64,000 nucleotides of DNA, taken from Diplolepis rosae. Its lineage: Eukaryota; Arthropoda; Insecta; Hymenoptera; Diplolepididae. Position 1 is the stretch's first letter; each line of letters opens with the position of its first letter. Positions 42,101 through 54,100 of the stretch are shown in pieces. The stretch is from contig JAPYXD010000275.1 of assembly GCA_030998225.1 (NCBI GenBank), positions 1,612,001 through 1,676,000 of the forward strand, in the 5' to 3' direction. A program made the position numbers and the translations under genes. Below the pieces are notes generated by a model. The model saw nothing but the letters and a program-made list of their open reading frames with translations, searched no databases and was not told the DNA's origin.

Positions 42101-45100
42101 TGCAAAATTTAAATAATTATAAAAATTAAGACACTTTAAGAATAGCTAACACAGCAGGTGAATAAATAATTTTGACCGGTAGTGTATATACTACTTTTTT
42201 AGTTTGGTATCTCAAAATTACGTGCTAGAATTTTATTGTCATTCCTAAGGAAGTTTTAGATACTTCATCGAAGTTTCTTGTACTATTTTATGTAAATTTT
42301 CTTACGATTTTTACATTTTTTCACATTTTCAAAGTTTACTTCGAAATAGGGCTCATATATGTAATATTTTATTTATTGCACTTAAAATTTTAGAAATAAA
42401 GATCACTAATGAGGACTCTGATCAGAGTCGAAAAGTTTGAAATTATATACAATATCGTATGAAATTAAAAATATTGTTACTTACGTGTGCAAACTGCACG
42501 CTACTTTCTTCAAAGTCTCGTGTGCCTTCTGCAGGTTTTTCTACTTCGGGAATAAAAATTTCGAAGTCTGATGGGGAAGAAACACTCGCCGGTTTAATGT
42601 TCACATCACTTCCACTCGACACATCACTACACGACGGTAAATTTAACGTCGGAAAAATGTCGATGACAAATAAAAAATTGTCTTTCTAGTACTTCGAGGT
42701 ATCCTAACCTCGACAAGTAGGGATTTGAACATGCTTCTATCCATCGTTGTCCGGCATTTTCTTTCTTCGGAAACCGATGAATTGACACATTGTTCTTCCG
42801 ACCCCTTTTGGAGGTACACCCACTCACAGCACACTGAATTTCGTACTTCGAATTCATTTTAAATGATTATAAAGCGCGATCGCGTACGAATTGTTGATAC
42901 ATGTATACAACAATGGCGGAACTCATACGAAGCCGTTCCCTTTGCCGCACTCCGCCCGCTTCCGACAACTAGCGCCGCGTACACCACCGCACTTGAACTA
43001 TCCTACGGGGACACCCAATACATTAGAGGTCGACCTGCCCTGCTGTTAACTCTAATGGGGGAATATGAAGAATTATGATTATTATTTTAGGCGTAGTACA
43101 AGTTGCGGCCAACTGTTGGCGCTACGTGTCGGCCCCGCTGCTCCCCACCCCGCTCGCCTAAGTCTGCGTCTGTCCTCGCATATCCTCGTTTCGTCCTCGT
43201 TGTACTGCGTTGCACAAACGTCAACAAACTTCGTGGTTAGAGGCAGTGTTAAACCCACTTGTGAAGTATCTAACTTACAAAGAAATTTACAAGAGCGGGT
43301 ATCGAGTGTGCTATTTGCATTTTCGCGAGCAGGATTATTTATGTGGTCCGCGAAATGTGTTCAAGAAAAAAATAGTGCCTTCAGTGTTGTTGCCTAAAAA
43401 AGATGGGAATGGACATAAATTGTCTTATAATTTAAAAAATTGACTATAATGATGAGTAAAATGGATATACTAAGTGAAAAAATGTATAAAAATATCAAAA
43501 AATGTATTGCTTAAACTTTCTGTATTTTTATACGTGTTTTTCACTTAGTTTATCCATTTTACTCATCATTATAGTCAATTTTAAAACTTTTCACATATAT
43601 ACAATGTATATATAACATACATACGCCACACATTGATACTTTTAGTTCAAGTTGCGGCCAACTGTTGGCGCTGTGCTTCTTCATATTTCTACCATTGAGT
43701 TAAGAGGGCCTGTTCTTCTCTTCCAGCTTCTTAGTGCGTAAGATCTTCTTAACGTATGCAGCTGTTTCATTCAAATTCGCCTCGGAATTCACCATTAGGA
43801 CCCCGATATTAACTGGCGTGCAGTTACATCCAAGTGCCGATTTCAGTGCTCTTCTGTCCTGTGACCACCTATCGCACTCGAAAAATGTGTGCTCAGCACT
43901 ATCTTCTAAGCGCTCACAATAATCCGTGTTTCCTGTCTGACCGCGATTGCACCGCCTATGAGTACGAATTACCCCTCCGAGTCCCGACCGCAATCCTCTA
44001 ATTCTCCGAGCTTCTTTCGGAACATCGCCACACTTTTTAAAAAAATCAAAAATTGCAATATTGGTTTCTGATAGTGCTAAAAAATATCTACTAATTATCC
44101 TCATGAAATTTTTCGATTAAAAAATAATTATAAAAGTTGCAGGTAGTTAAAGCTTGAAAAAAGTCAATATCTAAATTTCATTTGTAAGTTAAATTATAAT
44201 ATACACGGTGACCCATTTTAATCTATAATTCCAAATATCTTCTAAAATACTTTATCTACGAAAAAATGTTTCCGACAAAGGTTGACCAGGACCGAGGGGG
44301 ACATTTGACTGTAACATCAATTTTTACGTTGAAATCAATTTTCAAGGTCAAATAGAGGTAAGACCCTTTTCTTAAATGAGAACCCCTATTTTTGACTACG
44401 GATTTGATAAGAGCGGGAAATTTCACGTCAAAACTTACCTGTGGAAAAATGGTTTTTGTGACCTTGGAAAGCTAAAAATTAAGTTAAAATGTCTGAGAAA
44501 CGAAGAGATGCCCTTTTTCTGAATTGTCTTGGTTTTTCGGGGTGAACAAACGTTCAAGATGCTTCACAACAGTCGATGAAATGTTAAGGTGTACATCACC
44601 TTGACCGTCATGACCTTCAAGAACTTTCAAGGCCTTAATTATAATTCGCAGACTTACAGACTATAAGATTAAATACACATTTGCAATAAACCTATCCTAA
44701 GATACGCACGCCAACCGCTCTTATATCACATGGTTTGAGCTATCCTTATATCCTGACAAGAAAAATTAAATTCACCTTCTGAGAACTCACCTTTCCCTAA
44801 ATAACTTCACAAGGAATGATTTCAATTTAACCAAATAAAGTGCTAAATTATGGCCAATTTTGAAAGTGAGTTTTACTCCAATATGTGTATAGAATTTTTT
44901 AAGTTTTTGAACTTTCTGTTTTTGCTATATAAGATCAAGCCTATTAATAGTTCAAGAGGTATCCATGAATTTTCGTACTTTTTTTCCCTGATATTTCCGA
45001 ATAATTATTCATTCAAATTTTTATTTCACTAAATAATTATTTTACATTTTTTTAAAATAACAGAATCATCATTTAACCTCACTTTTATCTATCCAATTAT

Positions 45101-48100
45101 CATTTGTTATCATTCCTATATTTCCGAATAAAATTTTTATTTTAATAAATAATTATTTGACATATTCTTAAAATAACAGAATCATCATTTAACCACACTT
45201 TTATCTATCCAAATTATCATTTGTCATCATTTCTATATTTCCGAATTACTGTTTCTCTTAACCCTCCGTTAGCAAACATAAAAATTGTTACACGGTTACC
45301 AAACCCTAGAGGATTTCCCTCTGCGTGTTAGAACATCTGCAGTGTTGCCAAATGTTGCGACTACTTGGCTGAACGTGTAACATCAATATATGGCAACACC
45401 GCACTCTAGAACTCAAGCTATTTCCATTGCACGAAAGCCAAACTATGGAGGGATTCCCTCAGAATTCACGTCACCTTTGGTTTTGAAAAGTGATTATTGA
45501 ATGAGTATTCTACTTGCACATTTTTTATTGCTACAAAAAGCTTCAGGAATAATAATAATAATAACGGACCAGACTGTGTGAAGCATAAATTGGAAGTTAT
45601 TTCGAAAAAACTGACCCCACTGAGGGAATCCCTCATATGTTTGGTAACGGAGGGTTAATACCCACATCACCGAATCATCATGTTACAGAGAAACAATTTG
45701 ACCTAAAACACATGTTACCAGAAAATAACAGCGCGAAAGTCAAATGTATCCGAATGAAATTCTAAATTTCAATTAAATTAAATTTTTATTTTTCTGTAAC
45801 ATAACAATCCGGTGATGTGGGTATTAAGAGAAGTAGTAATTCGAAAATATAAAAATGGTGACGAATGATAATTTGGATAAATATAAATTACGTTGAATGA
45901 TGATTCTGTAATATGGAAATTATTTGACATAGATCATATTTTTTACTACTGCTATCAAATACTTTTTCTTCTTAACCGAATCTGAAAAAATTCTTTGAGG
46001 TTCATTAATATTCTCATTCTCTTCATAGTTAAAATCGTTTATAACTGTTTTCAGTAATTTCAGTGAAATTTATTTTTATTTATGGTTGAATCATGCAAAA
46101 TTACAGAAACATTGTATCGGGCAATACTTTCATAAATATCGTGTATAATGTCCACTGCCAGGTTATTAGTGATGTGAAAGTCTAGAAATGTATCAAAAAT
46201 TCATTCATTCTGAATTCCAGAAAGTTTCGAGTTTTTTTCCGCCAAAAGTGATGCATATTTTTGAACGTTTTGAAGTGTACAATGAATTACGTTCATTCAG
46301 TACCTCATTACAGTTTTAAAGCTCGGTTAAGCAAAAGCGACAGAACTTGATCAAGTTAAAGCTCTCGTATAAACCAAAAATTGAGCGTAACCCTAAAACG
46401 TCACTTGCTATAAGTATTGACTTGAAATAAATCTGTATTATTTCCCCTTTGATCCCAGTCGAAATTTCTTCCTTTTTCAGGAATTTGAATTTTTTGATAA
46501 ATTTGGAAAAAATGTTTTATTTTCGAGGACTCTTCGACCTGAAGTATTAAATAAAATGAAAAGAAGTATATTTTCAAGTTAAGATTGTAACTCAGGAATG
46601 AGAATTAGTATAAGTTGATGTACTGCCCCACATTTCGAAATGCCTTTATGGCTTCCTAACGGATTATTTGTTTTGTAGCAGTCGGAATTCATTATTATGG
46701 TAAATAAAATAAATTAGTCAAATTAATGCACTAATTGCAATAAGCATACATCATTATTATAAACATTAAGATTCACATAGCAATCGATAGTTCATTAATA
46801 CTCAGTGGAAAAATAATTTAGTTGCATGATAAATGTTTTCATGGCGCGGGGGATATGATACACAGCAATTGGGAATTTGCATGCAAAAAAATTATGCAAT
46901 TTTATAAATGCAATCTAAAGTTTATATTAAATAAAAAATAATTACAATAGCGTTTTCTTTTTACTCATTAATTGTTAATTTGCGAAGGATTCAATGATAA
47001 TGAGCGTTTGAAACGGACCGCTTTGGCGGTCAAGCGTCTCTGACGTCAAACCGTTGTATTTTCGTATCGGCGACATGCAAACCAAGTGCACGTGAAGCTC
47101 TCAACAATAAATAAACTGGCTTATTTAGTTAAAAATGCCTCCTAAGATGGATAGTGACTTCGTAAAAGCAGACTCGGGAAGTCTTCCAAAAATTTCTATG
47201 TTTATGGTGTTGGAATATTTTACATCTAACCCTAAATATGCCGCACCAGAAATCCGTGGTGTCAAAGCCACTTTGTAAGTAAAAGTTACAAATTATAATT
47301 ATTCTAATCTGTCAATTCAAATAAAAGAAAAAACTACTAATTGATGATAATGGAAAATCACTCATGTATAAGTTAATGTATTTAGTACATAGTTGAATTA
47401 TTATTACGTTATTAAAGAAGATGAGAATATTATTGGTAAAATGTATGATATAAATATAAATTAATTCGTTTGAATGATTGATAAATAATTAATTATTCGT
47501 TATTATAAATATTAGTTCATTTGTTTCTTAATTTAATTAGTTCTAATGACATGAATTATTTGTTAACTGCTTGAATTTTTAATATTTAAATAGTATAATA
47601 TCCAATAAAGTTTCATTGAGAGAGTGATAGTCATTATAATGATAAAATTTCCAAAATTGCTCTTTTCCGGTTGAGTTTAACAAAAGCAGGTCGAGGAGTT
47701 GGAGTTTCCTTATTACTATGATGTTTTTGGCAATCGAAAAAATGCGGAAAAACACCTTTTTTAATCTGTATTGGTTTCCCAGTTAAAGAGTACTTTACGT
47801 AATTTTCCATATCCTCTTTTAACTGAAATAATTCACTCACGTAATTATTATTTCATAATTTATAAATTAATTTAACCGCATTATTATTGTAAAATTTTTT
47901 CGAAGCTACAACGTGAAAACTCTTTATTGAAAAATTTGAAAACAGTAATAACAGCAAGTTCTATGTTTAAAATTCTTAATTTGTATCACATAAATTTATG
48001 ATCATGATTTTCTCTATAAAACCTGCTCCTTAGACGTAAAGTAATAACTTTTTAAATCATATTATTATTTACACATCGACAAATTGAGGTTAGATTTTTT

Positions 48101-51100
48101 TACTGCTATAATTATAAATATAAATAAATCTATATCTTTTTTCAATTACAGTTTATTTACAGATAACATAATATTATGAACAAAAGAAGAAAGTATACTT
48201 ACGTCAAAATGATCTTGACAGCAAAACATGTTACTATTTCCTGGCATATCTCGCCGTTGTGTACTTTCAAACCATTTATTTCGCACAATCGGATTTACCG
48301 GAATCGGAAAAAAAGTTTTATCGGGTGTGTTGATTGTCGAATTATGACACTCATCGACAAAACACCATTTATAAGCCGTTTTTTCGAGATTTTATACAAT
48401 TTTCAATTGGTCTTCTATACAAAGATGTGACACAGAGCGATCGTATACAACGATGTGACGTCAACGTATCATCGGAAGCATTCGGCTGTTTCCGGAACGT
48501 TTTCGGAAAATTTAAAATTTACACTTTTCAAACGCTCATTAATAAATTATTATTAACTAAAAAATTCAGAAAAAAATTTTGTATGCAAAAGTGACCCCCA
48601 AATTTCATTTTTTCATGACAAAAAAAAAATGTGCAAATTCCCAATTAATCAAGTTTCCTATGCTGGCAGGTATATCGCTTGGCACGAATCACAACCGGCG
48701 TCTACCATGCAGGATGGTAAATTCTATGCATATTTCTGGTTACTCTTTTACCTATTTTTATGGCTATCAAAATCCATATGCACCAAAACGTTATACATCT
48801 ATTATTCTCGAACGAGAAGTCATTTTGAACGCATTGACCACTTCTTTAGGCGTTGAAAAAAGTTGACCTCGTAATTTATTTTTGATGTGCGGAAATGTTC
48901 ACGAGTTATTTAGATGGCAGCACCAGGCTGGCCCATTCCCGAAATATAAAAGGCAACCTTCGTAAAAATTCTCTTACTTTTATAGTTCACTTTTCCCTAA
49001 ATTTGATAACTTTCTACTTTTTGTCAATTGTCCGAACATTATCTTGCTAGCATAGTAAAATCTGGGCCCCAAGAGTTCTTTGTGCAGTGATTCAACTTTA
49101 TTGATTGTTTAATTTATTTATAATTATGTTTTTAGGAGAGGAGAATTCGATTTCATTTAGCCAACTAATAGGGAAGATGGCTAAGACAAGTAACGCAACA
49201 AAGGCCTCAGTCTTTGTTCAGTATTCAAAAGATGGTTGGGTGACTAAAACTACCCCCGGAGTCTTTATTTCAGAAACAGTAATTATAGCTTACGCAGAAG
49301 GATTAAAAACAAGTACATCAGCAACAGACACAGCAGAAACATCTACATCAAGAACAATTACAAGCCAAGATGTCGAAATTATAAGACAAAACAAGAAATG
49401 CATCACCATAGAAGATATATCGATCACTAACTCCATTGCTAAGATAATAGTGAGTTACTTGTTTCAAATCAAAATTCTTTTACATTCTCAAATTGTAAAA
49501 TGTCGAATCCTATAATAGATTCCATCGATGAAGCATTATTTCTAGACTGTTTCAGTTTCGGAAATCTCGTCATTCAATTTTACTTTTTGTAAAAGTGAAA
49601 TCAATTTTAAAGGAATAATTTTTAGAGCATTTTTCACCATGCTCTTTCATTCTAGCTGATTTATTTTTTTAAGTTTGTCTAGTTTCACAAATAAATTGCG
49701 GATTGAAATTTTAATTTAACTCATTTGCTTCTCGACAACTATTCATTTTTTCTTAAATTCTTTTTATAAATCTTGGTTGTTCATAAAAAAATAATCCATA
49801 TTGATTAAATGGAAATCTCGAGACAGAATGAGATATATTGCAGGATCAGAGTCTATAAGTTTATAGGTGAACTTCTGTCATTTAGTAAAAAAAATTCTTA
49901 TATTTTCAAAACGATCGAAAATAATGACTTCTGAAGTTAAGACAGTTCAGAAACAATGCTCCACATTTTGATCAAAGATTTTTCGTTGGAATGTAGACTA
50001 ATATTGAAATTTTATTACCAAACTGTAACCCCTTTGATATTTGTAGGTAGTTCCAACGATGGTCAATCAAAACTTAATTTTTTTAAATTCACCTTATACT
50101 TATATTTTTTTTACTATATATACGAGAGCTATTCAATAAGTCCGTCACTTTGAAATGAAGAACACTTCTTATAAAACATATTCCAATTTATTTTTCAACA
50201 TAGTCCCCTTTTAACTGTTTACATTTATTATAGCGGTACTCAAGCTTCTTTATGCCCTCTAAAAAGTAATTTGTATCAAACCCCTTAAAATACTCATTTG
50301 TCGCAGCAATGATCTCTTCGTTTGATGGAAATCTTTTAATAATAATAATAATAATTTGGCTGTTGCAATGGCACTCGTGTGAGCTGGCGCATTGTCGTGG
50401 TGGAAAAGCACTTTTTTTCACCAGGTGGGCCGCTTTTCCTTGGGTATGGCATCAAATCGATCTAATAGTGAGGCATAATACTCTCCTGTGATAGTTTTCC
50501 TCTTCTATAGATATTCGATATTTACATTACTCATTACTCTTGTGATCGGCTGTGATCAAACGCGGCACCCATCTTGCAGACAGCTTTCTCATGCTCAAAC
50601 ATTCATGTAAAATGATGTGCCATATGCGTCCTACTGAAATGTTTACAGTCTCACTAATCTCACGCACTTTCAATCGACGTTCGTTGAGTACGATGTCGTG
50701 GATTTTATCGAACATTTCTTGAGAAGTCACCTCTTTTGGACGGCTAGGACGCTCAGCATCATTTGTGCTAATACGACCGCAACAAAATTCAGTGAACCAC
50801 TTCTGAACCATGCCATGCGATCAAGCAGACTCCTTATAATATTTTGCGAGCTTTTCTTCAGTTTCTTTGATTGGTTTTCCTCGTAGAAAATAATGTTTAA
50901 TAAGCACGCGAAACTGTCTTTCTTCCATGGTTTTGTTTTAACAATGAAAAACTAAATTCAACTGGTTGTATATAATCGATACAATAATGGTTCCATTTTC
51001 CCGTCTTTGTACACTTTCAGCCTTTCTCTACGTTATTTGTCTTCGATCTCAAATTCACTGTTGTTAAACTTTTGAAACTACTTACGACAACTTCTCTTAC

Positions 51101-54100
51101 TTAAGGTAAACTCACCATATGTTTCTACAAGTAATCCATGCGCCTCAGCTGCAGATTTCTTCAACTTGAAAAAGTAAATCAAAAGTTCCCGCAAATGACG
51201 CTTATTCGGCTCAAAACTCGATATTTTCGCAAACAAAGAATATATTATAGTGATAAAAACTCACTAATATTTCAAGATTATGTTGTTGACAGATGTCGAA
51301 CCTTACGACAGTGAAGTTTTACATCTATCAATTAAAACCAAAATTTACTGGTGGCACCAACTTTTGTCAAACGGCTGAAACATTCGTACACTTAATACTA
51401 GGAATTGTTCAATTAAAGAAATTTTTCTTTTTAGAAAAAAATTTGTTTTGATGCTAGTCGATACCAACGTACCTAAGCCGCACGTAGAGTTTTAGGGCGA
51501 TTTGTCGACAAGTTCATTCACAACTGGTGGTTAAATTAGTCGACCTCAAGTGTGCTCTGCAATTTGTACAATGGACGACAAGAGGAATTTGGATGATCAA
51601 GCGACAGGTTCTTAATGATTTTAGTAATGGCATTAGCATTATCTGAATTAAACCACTAAGAAGTTGCTCGGTTTGATTTCTCTTTGTAAGTCGAATTAGT
51701 GGAGTCATTAGTAAGGTTGATCTCAGTTGAAAAAACAGTCTGATTATTCGAGATTATTCGCGACATTGTATCCACTATTAAGCATAAGGGTGGTCAGCTT
51801 CGAATACAAAATGTATCTCTAACTTTACACTGAGAAAAGAATAATCTTCAATTTACAAGTAACTCTTTTACAAGCACTGTGTTACCTGTATATAGGTAAC
51901 TTACTTCAAAAGTTCTGAATGTTTAAAAAATTTTGAAAGTGGTTTATTTTTTTTTTGGCCCTGCTAATTTCTACTAATGCATAGTTTTATCTGATTATTG
52001 TTTCTAAAGTTATCACTTTCACAGACATCAACGATAGATAGACGGGAGGACAGGATTTAAAAAAAAACATTTTTCGGATTCAGGGTGTCATAAAACGTAG
52101 ATATATTTGTTGAAAAATAAGGATATCAAATTTAACATTATTGATAACAGTGCAAATAATTTTTGGAATACTCTCTTCGCTTTTCAACAAATTATTTTTG
52201 AAAAACTATACACATTATTCAATTTAAAATTTAATAAAAAAAATAAGATTAAAAAAATATATTATCAAAAAATTTCAAGAATTAATTTATTCCTTTTGAA
52301 TTAAATAAAATCTTGTTGTTCCCAATTTTTCAAAATGTATTAGCCACATTATATATTTTTTTTATTATAACGTTTGATTTCAAGATAAAAAGTTAATTAT
52401 TTCAGGTCGCGGAATCAGTCGAAAATCTGTATGTAGAATCCTATCCCAACAAGATTGCAGTTAAAAGCGACTTCAACAGCTTAATAGGTTTTAACGAGGT
52501 AAAAATACACATTCTTATTAAAGTTCCCTTACATTAGAAAGAGTAAGAAAATTATGGTATTAAGAAACGTAACACCTTGTTATTTGTCCTTGCTGGCATT
52601 TTAGTTTGTATGACCTCATTTCTATAGAAAATGAGGTACAACGTTATAAATATAATCGATATGTTGCTCATGAAAGTTTTTCTGTTCTACGATATAACAG
52701 ATCAAGTCGATCGTGAATTTCTAAATTAATAAATCTGCAAATATTAGGTCTCTATCTAATACTATCTAATATCTGCCCGCTTAGCAGGTACAATATCGTC
52801 GCGCGCTTCTTACGCAGCTCGCAAGTTTGAGCGCACCTAGAGTTCGCGATTTAATCGTCGCGCTTCGCGCTCGGTCTTATATTCTTTGCATAAATTCAAG
52901 TTTATTTCTTCTAATTTCATACTAAAGCTCCAGTCAATTTCATAATATTGTAGATGTGTATTACATTTTCTCAAAGTTACTAAATTTGTTTTTGATTTTA
53001 AATGAAGCAGGGAATTTAATGTACTTAAGGGTCTATCAGCCTTTAGGAACACATGCTCATCATGATACTCGCGCTCGATGTTTTTACTTTATACCCATTA
53101 AAACTACATTTTCAATACAAAAAATTATATAATAAAAGAACAATTCATTTTCTTCTAAATATCTCAAAAAGGAAAAAAAAAATCATAGACTTTATTCAAC
53201 CAAACGATTTTGTATTTTCAAGCTTAATTTGTAACATATTTTTGTTGAAAAATGAATTTTTGAATTTTGAAAGTGTTTCTAAAATTAAAACATGGAATAT
53301 ACATCTCGTCAATAAATGTCCTGAAAAGAATTTATAGACCTTATTTAGGTGAATAATTTTTAATCTTAACGTTTTCTTCGAATCTCATATATTTTGCTTA
53401 TAGATGGAATTTTTGAATTATAATGGTACTTTTCACAATTGAAATGAAAAATAAACATTTTATCAGAAATTGTGTCAGACCACATTTTGTAGACCTTGCT
53501 GTAGCGAAAAATTTTACATTCTTACGTTTTTTTCGCATTTTACATATTCAGATTAAAAAATCAAACTTCAGAATTTGAATAGTATATAATTTTATGAATT
53601 AAAATTAAAAATATGCATCATACAAAAAAATGTTTGCAATTCCAATTCGTAGACCCTTTCACAGTAAACAATTTCAATCCATGAAATTTTTTCGTATTTC
53701 CTATAGCTTAACTGGATAATAGAATTTAAATATTAAGTTTTTTCAAGTTTTAACGAATTGTAACTTTCCTAATTTTGGTTTAATTGAAAAATGCTATGGG
53801 GGTAATTAGTAGAGATTCATTTGGACTATCGGAAACCAATATTGCAAATTTGAATTTTTTCAAACAGTTTTTCTCAAAATCACAAGAAATGCTCCTATTT
53901 TGACCATTTTTGCCGGATGTGGCTGGTTAACGAACTTGTCTTTACTTTTTCGGCTCCTATAAAGTATGCTAAAGCTCAATTCAATCTAACAATTGCATCG
54001 AGAGTGATCGAGTATTCGATTTATGATGAGAATGTAAAAAGTAACGACTTTCATGTCAGAGGTATTTTATAAAATTTTTGAATGAAGGAAAAGTGAACTG

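Larger units (their letters stand above)
43050..43700. repeat. Segment with inverted ends and the palindrome GCGGCCAACTGTTGGCGC
   Basis: AATGGGGGAATATGAAGAA (43052-43070) is matched inverted by TTCTTCATATTTCTACCATT (43679-43696). AAGTTGCGGCCAACTGTTGG occurs in the same orientation near both ends (43100, 43650). This could be a small element containing the THAP fragment below. Confidence 0.45.

Noticed and set aside
44986..45930. Origin of replication or centromeric repeat
   Set aside because: Simple foldback with a local duplication and a nested transposon; nothing specific supports such a role.
46480..46590. Extra exon of the secreted-protein gene after TTTTTCAG at 46479
   Set aside because: 33 open codons, but no donor at the end, phase 0 entry does not fit exon 1, and the composition is like the AT-rich intron.
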